A stretch of DNA of 64,000 nucleotides from Ifrita kowaldi (GCA_013398055.1 VZRS01012612.1:868210-932209), one strand, 5' to 3'; shown: positions 1 through 13,329, counted from the first letter of the stretch. Notes: generated by a model not told the origin, from the letters alone. Numbers and translations: made by a program.

Positions 1-3000
1 CCTTTTATTCACAGTCCAAATAGATGAAGTAAACGTAAAGGAATGGAACAAGCTGGTAGACCCATAGGTCTGCTAGGACATGCTGCCTATTAAGTATAGG
101 ACATGAAAGATCTACTACTGAAAATTATTCACTGATCATATCTGACAAAAATGCCGCTTGTGCAGTAAGGATAATGCTCCAGTACATGCTGGAAAAAAGG
201 CTCCCATCAAAGAGCCTCGATGGAAGAAAGGCACAGAGTTTGCTCCAATCTGTATTACCCCTTGGTTCCCTCTGTGGAACTCAGCTTTTCTTTTGTTCAG
301 ACTTGCTCTTTCCAATGAGCAGCAGACGTGTTTGCAGCCTGACAAGCATTTATGCTGACCTCCATGAGGGGGTCTGCAGAACCCTTCCTGAGAGCAGCAA
401 AGCAATACCGAGTGCCCAGAGCTACCAACACCCCTTCACTTGACTGCAGCATAGTGCCCCAAGGAAGCAACTTCAGAATTACTGTTCTCAGCACTTCTCT
501 GCACTAAGGCAGCAACAGTTCACAGACAGTTAAGATGACTAATTAGGTATCACTGTGTGTGGCAAATACTTGCCTTCTAAATAATACAAAAGTATAAAAA
601 ATGTTATTTGCAAATTTTCACTTGCAATATTAAAATAGCAGAGTGATACTAATCAGTTCAACATTTAAGTAACACTCTTGGCTCAATTCAGGGTGAAAAA
701 GCCACAGTAACTTGCACAATCCCTTAACAGTACTAAATCCAGAACTAGATTTCCTACTTCCAGTAACACATGCATATTTTTCAATATAAAAACCACTACA
801 ACTACAGAATTTTACCCTGAATGTGACCAGTGAAGCACTGGGAACTGTGTCATTGGCTTTTTAATCAATACCACATCACCCAGCAGTTCTTACACAGGCA
901 AGTTCACACAGCCTAATCTATTCAGAATGTCCAAGCAAATCTGTTAAGTATAGTGAAGGAAATAAAACTTTTATTTGAAAACTTTATTTCTGAAAGGGAG
1001 AAAAGGTGTTTTTAAACAGTTTAGCGGTGTATAAAGAAACCATCTTTATAGATATTTAATATATAATGCATGTTTCAGTTTTTTGAGCAGCATCCTTCAT
1101 GGCAGCTTGTTCTTTCAAAAGTAACACAGTTAATCAATCAAGTAGTGGAAAAGCGTTACCTGTCTGGATTAGGAACTGACATCTTTGCTGTGGCTGCGCT
1201 AAAAGCAGATGTCTGCATGCACATGCAACAGCTGGGGAGTCAGCAGAGCATTCAAGGCAGAGATTCTTCTATCAGCAGGGTATGTTGAGAAACACATTAA
1301 TTTCATGCATTTGTGTTTACAGGTGAAGGCATAATGGGGAAAAATCACTCCTGATCCCAGTCCACTCATATATGAATAAAACACACGGAGGATGCTGATG
1401 TTAGAATAAGCACAGAGAATGCACTCTCTCCCTCAAAAAAAAATAAAAATCAACTCTATGGACAGCTAGCTCATCTCTCTTTGAATTATAACTGCTGTAC
1501 CACTTATACTCCAGTCCTACTGAATAAAACAAGAGTTTTAGTCAGAAATCAGTGAAGATTGTCAAAGTAAACAAGAGACCTAGCAAATTTCTCACTGACC
1601 ACAATGACACTGAAAATGCATACATAGACAAGATGCTCAATAATCTAAGGATGGCCTTTGCTGTTACACTTCCTAAGGAAGCAGCAAAGGCAGCACATAC
1701 TCTTTAAACAAGCTCGTGTCACTTTTCCAACACATAACAACAAAACTTTTGAAGCTGATTTATACAGCTACATATTGGGAGTTGATGTTGGGTTTACTTT
1801 CAACCCTTTAGGGAAAAAGCATGTTTGCTTTTGCTTCATGTCTCATTCAGAAGCAATATACTGGAGCTCTGTGCATGTACAACCTGCACGATCTACTCAG
1901 TTTTTCTTGTGAAAGACCTTAGAAAGATCAGCATGCATTTTAATGTATAGAAATGCATACAAAACACATACATTCATAGATTCTTTGCTTTTATCCTAGT
2001 AAAAATATGTCAGATATGTTTTTTAAACAGGCCAACGAGTTATGTCCTTTATGTCAGCAGCAGGTGTCATCTCGCAGCTACAAAATTAAGAGTTCAATTT
2101 GTCTCACCTAACTTTACTCTAGGAAAACTAGGGTCTCCCTAACTTCTATTTCTAAAAAGACTGAACTTTTAAACCATGGTATTTCCAGAGGCCAGTTTAT
2201 CTCATAAAAAAACCACACTGCTGAAGCAGTTGCGATGAATGGTCCCTGGGAAATATCCTTTCTCTAGAATGAGCTCTCTCTATGAGCTCCTAGTAACTAG
2301 GTCAAACTTCATTTCTCCTTCTTAGACAACTGAAGATTGGCAAAAGAAAAATCTAGCCCCTGTTTGCACTTTGACCCATGTTTCCACAAACTGTACCAAA
2401 AAAAGTTTCAATTACTGCTGGGATCCATTTGAAGTCCATGGTAGTCTGCTCCAGGCAGGTGCAACCTCATGTCCTCATGCAGATGACAAATGCTAACCTA
2501 TTTCAAAACCAAGCATAATCTCAAAATCTTCAAAATGCAAAGAAAATATCAGTAAAATTAGACAACAATTTTTATTCATGCTCACTATATTTATTATTCA
2601 AATTTGTTTCCCTCAGAGCTATATATTCATAAACACGCTCATAGGAGCAATGCAAAGTCAAAACAGATGCTTAACTTGACTAGAAGAGGCCTCTGGTGGC
2701 AGTTGTGAAGTACAACTTCTCATAGTTCTAGGAAACACGCCTTTTGATGACATAATTTTCTGTATAGAAAAAGCTACAAAAAGCAGACTAAGGAGTTAGA
2801 TTTGCAGTGAAAATTTTGATGTATTATTGCTCATCTCCAAAGCACTAACAATTTCAGCCCATCCCTCTTCATGCCCACACCACAGCTGTCAAATTAAAGT
2901 CGCATATCTTTCCAGCTAAGTAAAACTAAAATGACAGCCTTTACTGATCACAAAGGACACCACTTCCAGCAGTAAAACTGAGGGATGTGTTTTTACAGCA

Positions 3001-6000
3001 AAACGCAAAGTCCTGGTCTCCAGCACCACACAGGCTCCCCTCAGCCAAGGACCATGCATCCCAGCACCAGCAGAAGAGCAATAAGGTTATGGTGTATTAC
3101 ATGTGCCATCATCTGCATCCAAGAGGACAAAGAGACAATGGATGCATTTCAAACACACATGTGAGACAAGCAAAAACAAAAAGCTGGCCTGATGTCTGTG
3201 AGTGCTGACACAAGTAATAGTCTGAGGCAAAGGGCAGCCTCCAACAGCTGATAACTTGCTTATTGGTTGGACGGGACTAAAAGCAATTCCATTATCATTT
3301 AAGAGCCCACAGAGAAAACATAAGCAGACCAATGGACAGCTGAGGACTTTCTCTGGAATGGCCAATTTCTCTACTGCTCTTTTGGACCTCGACACTGGCA
3401 TCTCAGGAAGGGAATAATAAGTCCCATCACCCAAATTGATGCTGTAAGCCACTGCCAACTGCAACAGTTGCCACAAGCAGTTCCTCTTGAGATAAGGCTA
3501 CAGCAAGCAGCTAGAACTGTAGTTTCCATCCTTCTGTTTACATTGGCAATTACCTTAAAAGCTGTCCAGGATGCAAATTAAATTTAAAAAGTTTCAGGGT
3601 TACATAAGGCAACCACCTAATGCACAAATGCAAACCACTAACTATTTTCAGCTGAGCAAAACAGACAAGAGCTACAGAAGACAAGAATTTTAACTTTTCT
3701 CCCATCAGACCAGCCAGAACACAGCCAATGGAAGTGTTCAACAATGCTAACTAAAAACATTCATTATTTGGTATTTATGATAATAAATAGCTGAACTGCC
3801 TAGCCAACAGGCACTATACTTTTTTTGAAATTACTTTCTTAATTCTTAATAGTAACCTTACTAATAGATTTAAAGCAACAGGTCCATCTGTTCCATCTTT
3901 TAGAGAGGTGGAGAATCTCTCCTACAAGGAAACACTAAGAATTGGGATTGTTCAGTCTGGAAAAGAGAAGGTTTCAGGGTGACCTAATTGCAGCCTTCCT
4001 GTACCTGAAAAGAGCCTACAATAAAGACGGAAAGAGACTTTTTACAAGAGCATGTAGTGACTGGACAAAGGGGAATAGTTTCAAACTGAGAGTAGATTTA
4101 GATTAGATATTAGAAAAAAAAAAAACTTCACTGTAAGGGCAGTGAGGCACTGAAAAAGTTGCCCACAGAAGTTGTGGATGGCCCGTCTCTGGAAGTGTTC
4201 AAGGCCAGCTTGGATGGGACTTTGAGCAACCTGATCTAATGGAAGATGTCCTTGCCTATGGTAGGGCAGTTGAAACTACACAATCTTTGAAGTCCTTTTG
4301 GACCCAAACCATTCTATGATGTTTTTATTTACGCCATAGCCACCTTAAAAGATGTTCAGGACAGAACACGATCTGAAAATCTTCATGGAGTATCCAAATT
4401 TAAAGAACAAAAAATATTGCAAAATATTGTACAACTAAAGCTCTGCACCTCCTATGCACAGCTACATTTTTTCCTGATGGCATTTCAGTGCAGGTCCAAC
4501 CCAACAAAATAGACTTAACTGCTCTTTCAAAGAGATACTTTGTTTTCAAAGGATGACAGACCAAATCGTCAAAGAAGGGGAAAAAAATTAATTAAAAAAA
4601 AGAATCATTTTGCTTGTCCAGAAGAGATTGTAAAGGATTTATCATGGCCAAAGTTTCACTTCATATTAACGATACTAACTCAACACATTTCATTTTTTAC
4701 AGCTAGAAAGTACATCCAAGTAACAAGAAATACACTTCAAACAAAAAATGAAAACACTTCAACCAAGAAGATCAAATTTATATGAGGCAACTCATAGCTA
4801 CACATATAAGCACACAATTTGTAACACACCCACAACCAGACAGCAGAACACTGCCAACAGCAGATGCGCAACATGGATCTTTCCTCCCATAATCTATTCC
4901 ATCCTGTCCCACTGGCAGTCCCTCAGATAAATAAAACTGAGGAGAAATACAAGCTTTGCCATAGCACAGCAGACCAATGGTGCATCTTTCCCTTTATCAT
5001 ACTTAATGTGTTTATATGTTACCTGACCAGAAGCAAGGCCCTTATTGAGCAAACACAGAATGACAAAACACTTGTCTACACAATTAAGATATTCCAAGTA
5101 TATCGAGAGAGTCAGGTATATGCCTGTTCTGCCCTATTTAAACATCTGTACCATCTGAGTTAGCTGTAGATATACACCATATTGCTCTAAATTAGAAACT
5201 GCAGGCAGAGAAAGTATTGGATGGAATCACACACCTTTTTGCAAGCCCATGGCTGTTCTCTTCCCTGTGGTTAACTCAGTGCACTACAGTTACCAGGCCT
5301 GAGCTAAGAAAGCTGCAGACATCTCTCAGTCCTCTGAGTGATTTGTTCAGCAACATAAAATGAGTGAGTGTACTTAGTTTGAATTAGGAACCAAGGAGTT
5401 GTTGGCCATGGTCCTGCAGGACTGTGGATTTGCCTGCTTAAGGAAACTCTGAGCTCCAGCAGAAGCAGTAAGTGTTCTGTTAGCAACATCAAAGACTTCC
5501 ACAAAGAAGAAAAGGACTTTCCAGTACCCAATTTCAAACTAGGTAGTCTGAGTAAATGCTGCTTTTTCTACCCAACTCAAAAATTCATATACCTTTAAAT
5601 TTATTTTAAAAATACAGATAAACAACACTTAGGCACATTACTGCAGACCTAAAACTAGATGAAGATCTTAATGTAAAACAGCAAGAAAAAAAGATAAAGA
5701 TTTCACTGGATCTTTTCAGACTCAGAGACAACAAAGATGAGACGATGAGTCAGAAATCATGGAAAAGCAATTTTCAGGCAGAAGTCTGATTAAATCATGC
5801 CTTCTGCTTCGAAGTAAAGAACATGCATTCTGACAGTATTTTGAACCCTGAAACATAATTCTCTTTTAATGCTAAAGCGAATGTTTGGTCCATGCAGGGT
5901 GCATGTACTCTGAATTAATGATACAAAACAAAAAATACAGAACAATACGCAAAATAAAGCAAAAAATGTAGGCCTTTAAAAAAACTGAGGTTGTTTTTAA

Positions 6001-6023
6001 ATTAATATGCATCATTTTCTTAC
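1..6023 (-). other. BCKDHB intron 8 (partial)
   Basis: AT-rich noncoding sequence running from the exon 8 donor to the window edge. I read it on the minus strand for the conserved SHEAPLTGGF and CGYDTPFPH segments of exons 9 and 10 and saw neither. The only recognisable element is the CR1 fragment at about 3.9-4.3 kb. Short open frames here, up to about 129 codons, have no family resemblance and look like chance. Confidence 0.8.
3895..4323 (+). repeat. CR1 LINE fragment (3' end)
   Basis: Diverged CR1 3' region on the plus strand. Recognisable pieces in order are the sequence around 3940-3970 (GGGATTGTTCAGTCTGGAAA), the AAACTGAGAGTAGATTTAGA segment, GGCACTGAAAAAGTTGCCCA, the TTCAAGGCCAGCTTGGATGG stretch and a terminal ATTCTATGAT near 4313-4322, the usual CR1 tail. 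It carries many substitutions, an expanded A tract near 4110 and no coding capacity. Confidence 0.9.
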
Positions 6024-6134
6024 CTTGCAAACAGTCTCTGTATCCCAAGGTAAGATAGTCCTCAGATCAATAACTTCACAGGACACACCAAGCTTTTCTT
6101 GTGCCATTGATGCCACCTCTTTGATCACATGTAC
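6024..6134 (-). CDS. BCKDHB: BCKDHB exon 8
   Basis: 111 nt, 37 whole codons, phase 0 at both ends. It encodes VHVIKEVASMAQEKLGVSCE followed by VIDLRTILPWDTETVCK. This is the C-terminal transketolase-like domain, with the conserved VIDLRT and PWD motifs of E1-beta proteins. The acceptor is TTTTCCAG and the donor GTAAGA. The next human segment (SVIKTGRLLISHEAP) does not appear downstream in the remaining 6 kb, so this is the last exon in the window. Confidence 0.97.
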
Positions 6135-9100
6135 CTGGAAAAGCAATGTATCATCACCAAATCATCTAAATTACACAAACTGTTCTAAATTACACATATA
6201 GAATACAACCAGTGATTTAACATATCACCTGCATATTGGGCACAGCCCTTTCTATTCAGTAATAAGCATTTAGTATTCAGTTCATTCTTCTTATTTACTA
6301 CCTAATTATTCCTAGTATTTTAACTCCACTTCAAAAACTAAATTCACTGAAGAATCACTGAGAACAAAATTTGCTTTCTAGAGAAGTGTCTTTCAGTGAA
6401 CAGTAGCAGTCCTCACTACTTTTTATTTGCAATCAGTTTGAATGAGTTTTACAAGTTTTTTGTTAGGACTATAACTAAGCTAATACCGAAATACATCACA
6501 GTCAAGTATTTTGGTGTAGCAGTCCCACACAATTCTGCAAAGAAGCATTATGTACATTCAGAAATACTACACTGCACTACATCTGATCTTAGCCAAAAAG
6601 CCAAGAAACGGTTCTAGTGGTCCCAGTAACCAGTAAGTCCCAGATCCCAGTAAGTGATCATCTCCAACGCATTATCTTTTGAGCAGCTAGGGAAGTAAGC
6701 ATCACATAAAAAGTTACCTGCAAATATCCAGTCCTGACCCCCACAATCAAAGCATACAGCAGTAGCACAGTATTATAACCATTTACTGGTCTTCCAACAC
6801 ACAGTTTAACAGCAACATTACAAATATTGCATTACCTGGTTACTACAATTAACATTTTACTAAAACAAAAAAGTATTCCCCTCTAGCAAGAGGTTATCAC
6901 TGAACTGCAATACAGATTATTCCCTGTGCACCAGTCAAGGAATCTATTTAGTACTATATGTAACTGTACCACAGTAGGTATAAAACAATCCACATCTATT
7001 ACCATCCTTTCCATAAGGTATATTATGGTAAGAACAGAAAAGAAAGCAATAGTACATACATTCAAAACTGTATCTTGACATCAGGTTATAAAACACTTCT
7101 CAGCAAATGTATTTCAAGCGTTGGCTTCCCTAAAACAAACATTTGCTAGCAAATGCTCCAACATGGAAAATAACAACTGTTACAACTCTCATTATCCTCC
7201 ACAAATATCTCAGTGAGAAGCATCTGCTCATGAGATATGAGGGTAAAAAAATTTCTCAGTATGATGTTGCCAATAAACCCTGGTGCTCTCTTTATTGTTA
7301 GAACATTTCACAATACAGGTTTGGACTGTGGCAGAAGACCTCCATCAAGCAACTTCTAGGCATAGGTAAGGGTTGAAGCCAAGGACCATCCCAAATAATC
7401 AGCTTGGATGAGCAACAGAATTTAGCAACAGGGACATGGTCAGGCAGTGTCAGTTGCCTGAAGGTCAGAGGGCATTAATAAATCCTAGACAAGCATAAAT
7501 TCTACACTGAAATAAGGTGATTAAGGATTTAAACACAAACTACATCATACCTGTATGAACAGCTAAATGCAAAAGGACTATTTTACAAGGGATATCAATA
7601 GAAGTATTGCAATAACAGAAAGAAAATACAGCTTGCAGTATTTTTGTTTAAACTTCTAATACATCTGTGGCTGTAATAAGAATGTTTGAGAATTTTCAAC
7701 ATGGCACACAGGATGGATATTTTTGCTGTTTCTCTGTGCAAATGAAAACGTTTACCTAGCTCACAGGGGACATGGATTAGTTAAAGACAATAAACAGATT
7801 AGTTAGTGACAATAAAAGACTGAGCACAACTGGAGAGGAACTAAAAGCCTTTGCTGCCTTTCATGAGCATCACCAGAACAATTACCATCAGGCAACCCCA
7901 CCAGAGCAGCAGCTGCCAAGCAACTACTTCATGTCCAAAACCATATAAGAAGTTACCAGTGTGTCTGTGCAACCCCTCTCTCTATTGACAGTAAATTCTG
8001 GATTGGTAGCACAATTAGCACTCCAACTCCAAGTTTATGTACTTCACCTGAATACATCCTCAGTACAAACTCACTGAATGTATTTGATCTGCAGAACCCT
8101 GTCACCTCCAGTGACAGTCCAACACACTGGATTTACTGCACATCTGTGAAACATCTGTCCCCATATTGTGTGACACAGCCACATCCATGGTTTGGTCAGC
8201 TCCTAAATCTGGATTAGGTCTGCACATCTGTCCTATTTTTAGTCACACCAAAGAAAAGTCTGTCTTAAATTTTTCCAAGCACCAGAACACATCCTTTTTT
8301 TGAAGCATGTCACTCCAAGTCCTCTCTGCACTACTGTCTACTCAGTAAATTCAGGATATTATTAAATCTCCATATACAACTTCTAAGCCATTACTTTTCA
8401 AGTCAATTACTTTATCAATATCTGCTGGAGAAAAAAAAGTACAAGTAAAGATCTTTAAGAAGTCCATCATTAAATAGCAGTGCAAAGTATCAGAAACTAC
8501 TAGGAATAACTACAGATATGAAGGAGATCAAGTAGTCTGAAGACAAGGAAACTACCACAGACAAGCACTGAAGATTAGAAATTTCGAACAAAACAAAACA
8601 AACAAACCCAACAACAACGACAAAAAGGCACAAACCCAGAGATCAGTTCAATACTCTTTGTCATGAAAGTTGTAACACTCTCTCCTCTAAAAGCTTCTCA
8701 GATACAACTAGGCCAAGGAAATAGTAACTTCTGATAAGTCCAAACTCAAATCTCTTTTCTATAATTATGGACAATGAAGATGCATCTTCTTAACAGCTTT
8801 TTCAATATTTGCATATCTTAATTTGGTGGAAGGGGGGGAAGTTGCCAATTATGTTCTTGAACAGCTTAGAATGTAACTGTTAGAACAAAACTTTATCCAT
8901 CCCTACTTGTATTAAACGTTCAGTGGATTTTTAACTTCCTGTATAAAAGGAACCCCAGATTACACTTCCTTAAATCATGCAGTGAAGATGTATACTTTTC
9001 TTTCAGCACACTACTTTAAACTTTTCTTTCCCACTGCCTTCCTCAGAGTTACATCTCACTGCCCCATTCTTAAGTCTATCATTTTCATAATCACAGAAAA

Positions 9101-9349
9101 GTCATCAACCTGCTGCACAGGTACCTCTTCTACATTTCCAGAGTCATCTTCAATCAAAAATGGGAAAAAACTCACACAATAAAAAGCAGGTTTCACAGAA
9201 ATATAAACACTGACAAACATTCATTCAAGCATATAGTGATGGAAGACGCACACATTTTAATGTCTAGCACTTGAGCTTGAATGCAAACATCACCCAACCC
9301 CTAAGCTAGGCTTTGCTGGGTGAGAAATAGCTTGTTAAGAGTTACTGAC
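6135..9349 (-). other. BCKDHB intron 7
   Basis: 3.2 kb of AT-rich intron. It contains a decayed U2 snRNA fragment near 6.6 kb and a small internal duplication near 7770-7815 around the phrase GATTAGTTA. Otherwise I see nothing with coding or structural RNA potential. Confidence 0.75.
6565..6612 (-). pseudogene. U2 snRNA pseudogene, 5' fragment
   Basis: On the minus strand, 6612 to 6584 matches the first 29 nt of vertebrate U2 snRNA at 25 positions, and the four differences are all C-to-T. The TTTTTGGCTAAGATCA stretch includes the highly conserved GGCTAAGATCA. After this there is an extra segment of about 10 nt (GATGTAGTGC) before GTGTAGTA, the branch-point-recognition sequence of U2, at 6565-6572. 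Sequence beyond it does not match U2: stem-loop II, the Sm site and the 3' loops are missing. It is therefore a truncated, non-functional copy. No A-rich tail is obvious. Confidence 0.75.
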
Positions 9350-9447
9350 CTGAGTGCCCCAAGCAACCATTGTCACATCACTGCCCGTCTGCAGCACCTC
9401 GGCTTGAGACAGTGGAATGTTGTAGGGCTCTATAGGAACTTGTTCCA
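9350..9447 (-). CDS. BCKDHB: BCKDHB exon 7
   Basis: 98 nt. With the base carried from exon 6 it begins with Val, then [20 protein letters not shown] followed by GSDVTMVAWGTQ. It ends on a codon boundary with donor GTCAGT; the acceptor is TTATTCAG. The segment starts the transketolase C-terminal domain and matches human ([20 protein letters not shown]) with conservative changes. The short CR1 copy at about 9.6-9.8 kb lies roughly 140 bp upstream, in intron 6. Confidence 0.97.
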
Positions 9448-9587
9448 CTGAATAACGAGAAAAGAGGAGAAAATAAGCATTAGATTCCTTTATTAGTCAA
9501 TATTATCCCATAAAAATATACACTAAAATTTTTCTTTGATGTTAAAGCCATCTAAAACAATAGACCAAAATTACACTGAGTATGTTA

Positions 9588-9845
9588 CTGGCGCCCAGCA
9601 ACAGGATGACCATAAACTAAAACACAAGAAGCTTCACCTCAATATAAGGAAGAACTTCCTTACGTTGAGGGTGGCAGGCCACTGGAACAGGCTGCCCAGT
9701 GAGGTTGTAGGGTGTCCCTCTCGGGAGAAATTCAAAACCCACCTGGACACATTCCTGTGTAACCTGCTCTAGGTGACCCTGCCTTGGCAGGGGAGTGGGA
9801 CCGGATGATCTCCAAAGGTTCCTTCCAACCCTAACAACTGTGTGA
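9588..9845 (+). repeat. CR1 LINE fragment (3' end)
   Basis: Plus-strand CR1 3' region, better preserved than the others. It shows AGGAAGAACTTCCTTACGTT, the ACTGGAACAGGCTGCCCAGT motif at about 9678-9697, TGGACACATTCCTGTGTAAC, and GGTTCCTTCCAACCCTAACA near the end. The usual TTCTATGA tail is altered to something like TGTGTGATCCGATC. The open frame of about 78 codons across it is the repeat's own sequence, not a host gene. Confidence 0.93.
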
Positions 9846-11069
9846 TCCGATCAGCATTAGGCCAAAATAACTGAGTATTAGCATTCATTTCAAGTGTTTA
9901 GCTGCAATTCAAATTATTTTTAATTACACTGTTAAAAATATGTTCAGTGTAGGGCTTAATTTATGTTATATGCAACACAACAAGATGATGCATATATACA
10001 CATGCAAAAGATAGTAATAAGTTCCGGTGTACATCAAGTCAAAATATCAGCATCAGATTTGGAGATGGACACTGCTACAGTTGATAAAAAAATCTCAAGT
10101 AACCACTAATTGATTAGAATTTTTGATTATTCTAGAAATCATCAGAGGAGTCTTGAAATTATACTTTAATACTCAGACAAGAAGGAACAGCTGTGCCAGC
10201 ATCCTCCTGATGCTCCCAGTGGGATGCTCTACAGTTTCATGTTTAAATTGAAGTAAAAAGTTTTCACTACACTGGAAGTGTCAGCAAGACACAAGAAGTG
10301 TCAGAAGCAAGAACTTCTGATTATAGCAGTTTTAAATAAATCTAAATATTTTTCCTTTAAAAAAAAAGTTATCTATTCACCAAAAATACACCACAATTCG
10401 AGAGAGTAGGCAAGAATTAGGCATCTTGTCTTGTCTTCTCTGAAGAAGAAGAAGGTAGTTCTAGAAGGTAGAAACTAACATTTAAGGTAGTTCCATTCAA
10501 GGCTCATTTGCAAGTTTTCAGATGGAAAAATGTTAGGTCAGTTACGCTAGTTTTGAATCAGTTTTCCCATGCACTATACATTGGTTTAACGACTAAAACA
10601 ATGGTAAAAGACATCCATATATCATATTTTAAAAGCAATACTGGTTTTAATCTAAAGATGAACTATGCACCAGCAAGTCACATAATACTTCTTAAAACAT
10701 GTTCTAGTGATAAGTAGAAAAAAACAAATCTTATTATTTCTAAATACAGAGAAACAATTTATAAGGAAAACACTCCGCCTTTTTTTGTTAACTTATTTCA
10801 TAGCTCATAAAATACTTATTGAGTTCCTGCTGAACAAAATTGCTTCTTGAAGTTATGATACAGAATCTCTGTGAGTGATACCAGTGGTAAAGTGGTTTGT
10901 ATTTTTCCTTCATTATTATGGTAGATCCAATACAAGCAGAATGACCTAGGTTTTTTCCTGGCTTACAAGTTCCAAACATAACTTCAATAAATGAAGTAGT
11001 GAATAATTTTCAATTAAAGCAGACAATTTTTTTTTCTTGTTGATAACAATATATAAATACCATGTAAGT

Positions 11070-11265
11070 CACAAAATCACAGAATGGCTGAGGTAGAAAG
11101 TGACCTCTGGAGATCACCTAGTCCAAGCCCCCTGCTCAGAGCTGGTCATTCAAGGCCTTGTCCAGTCAAGTTTTGAGCATTTCCATGGTCAGAGACTCCA
11201 CATCTCTCTTGGCAACCTGTGCCTATGTTTGATCACCCTCACAGTAAAGAATGTTTTTGCCTGTG
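11070..11265 (-). repeat. CR1 LINE fragment (3' end, reverse)
   Basis: Reverse-orientation CR1 terminus. It begins with AAATCACAGAATGGCTGAGG, then the complement of the usual GGTGATCTCC segment (TGGAGATCACCTAGTCCAAG), then GACTCCACATCTCTCTTGGC and TCACAGTAAAGAATGTTTTT. It is truncated after about 200 bp, as is common for CR1. Confidence 0.9.
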
Positions 11266-11488
11266 CTTAGGTTAGAGATATCTCACTTCACCTGAACAGG
11301 CACAGAAGGGACATACATATTAACTAAATCATTCCTCCTAAAACCATAACAACAAATTCTTTTTCAGCATAATTCAACAACATATATCCATTTAATCAAG
11401 GAAAAGAAATTTTTAAAATGTATTTTAAACACGAGGTGCTTTTAAACATAGCACAAAGTCAGATCTCTTTGCAAACAATTATTAATGT

Positions 11489-11570
11489 ACTAAAATATCA
11501 GTGTCTTTCTGTAATGATTTCTTTTAATAACAAGTGGCTAGAAAAATACAGGGCTGGAAAGGAAAGGGAA
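11489..11570 (+). repeat. Direct repeat, copy 1
   Basis: An 82-bp segment including TCAGTGTCTTTCTGTAATGA and the final GGGCTGGAAAGGAAAGGGAA. It recurs in the same orientation 1387 bp away at 12876-12967. The copies differ by a few substitutions and an insertion of about 10 bp in copy 2. The family is unknown to me; it could be a local duplication or two fragments of one dispersed repeat. Confidence 0.85.
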
Positions 11571-12875
11571 GAAAGGCACATCCAGCCTTTGCTCACTGGA
11601 CATTAGTGGCAGACCAGGTTTCTATGGATTTTGCACATTGTACAACTCTCAGGCAACAGAAAAAGATCTTGAGAGATAATGAAACTAAACTAATTGGCAT
11701 TGCATAACTGTCTTGGTCATGAAATGGTCACCTACATGAAACCTTGAGAACAAGAAACTTAAAAAGATACCACAGGACCTTCCAGTGGAAACCCAGAGTA
11801 CTGACATGAATGAGAAGGTTTTGAATGGAGTGGGATGAGCCAGAGGAAGAACTGGAAGGTGTACATGACACAAAAATAAACGCCTTTTCTCTGTGCCATG
11901 ACTTCATCTACTTAGGGAAATGAAATATAACACACAATTACACAAATTAACTAATTTCTTACTATAGTGAAACAATTCTGCAACAAAATGCCCATTAAAT
12001 GAGCTCATCTACAATACCTGCCAATTTTAAATGGAAAATTCAGCTTGTCAAAAATTTATAGAAAAGTCCAATTTGGAAGGATTTTTCTTGATTGCCTTTG
12101 CAAAAACTCCTCTCCCAACTAATAAAGACGAAAAATAGCATATGAAATTATTCTGTTAATATTCTTTCATAATAATTATCTAATCCAGGATAACAGTGTT
12201 TATATACAAAGCAGCCTATTTGTCTGTTACTGAAGAAATAAAGTATTGTGAATCAGATGTTTCAAATACAGATTTCAAATACAGCAATTAACAAAAAATT
12301 GTAATTATCCGTGAAAAAGGGCAAGTTTTTTAACTAATGACAAGTTAATTTTAAGAGGTTACAACATCTGCTGCATTTTCTAAAAGAGCAGTCTGAATAG
12401 CAGAAAGAAAGCACGTTTTCTCATCTTACCTGCCCTGTCTCTATAACAACCACTGATGCAAGTCGTATTTATTGCTACACCACCAGTGTCATATATAGTA
12501 CAATTAAATGAAACTGAAAAGGTCAAAAAACATCAGAGTAGGTTCTCCACAAGATGTCTAAACCTGATAATGTCAAGGTGACTCATCTTCTCCTTTGATT
12601 CATAACCATTATGTGCCCTTGACACTGCACAGGCTGTTAACACTTTTTATAAATCAAAGCCTCCTTTTCCTTTTTAATTCAGATATTTTCTTGGTATCTC
12701 TGACATTCAGAGGGACATCACTATGGCACTTCCAATAACATTATGATCTCGTAAGTTAAACAGCAACAGAATTCTTCTTTGCACATGTACTTGCATATTT
12801 AACTCTGGATTTTTACTCAGAAAGGCTTACATTTCTTTGCTCCTTCCTAATATTATTGAAGGAAAATTAACATAC

Positions 12876-12967
12876 ACTAAAATTTCAGTGTCTTTCTGTA
12901 ATGATTTCTTTGAATAAGAAGAAAAATAGAATGGCTAGAAAAATATAGGGCTGGAAAGGAAAGGGAA
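12876..12967 (+). repeat. Direct repeat, copy 2
   Basis: Partner of 11489-11570. Here the central part reads TTTGAATAAGAAGAAAAATA before ATGGCTAGAAAAATATAGGG, adding about 10 bp relative to copy 1. The similarity starts and ends sharply, with unrelated sequence outside. Confidence 0.85.
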
Positions 12968-13329
12968 AACTTCTGATACACACTTGTATGGTTATGTGAA
13001 AGAAGACAGCATCTGCTCTTTGAAGGGTGTCTAGACAAGGCTCTTTGCAATGCAAAATGGGATAACAGAAAGAGGGAGAAGCCATAAAGAAGAACACATA
13101 GGGACACAAACCCTACCACAAAGGTTGAGGGTGGCAGTTACAAGAACCAAACATGCTCAGTCCCACTTATTGATAAGGGTATGGGGAATATGGGAGTATT
13201 CCTTTCAGTAAAATTATCTGATGGGATGATAAAGAAAAAGGAGAAGCTATAAACAAAATATGGAGACAGAAACCTGAAGACAAACATAACTAAGAGAAGA
13301 AACAAACCTTGTCAGGAACACTCAGGGAA

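Noticed and set aside
3087..3476. 129-codon minus-strand open frame in intron 8
   Set aside because: No similarity to BCKDHB exon 9 or 10 or to any known family; treated as chance.
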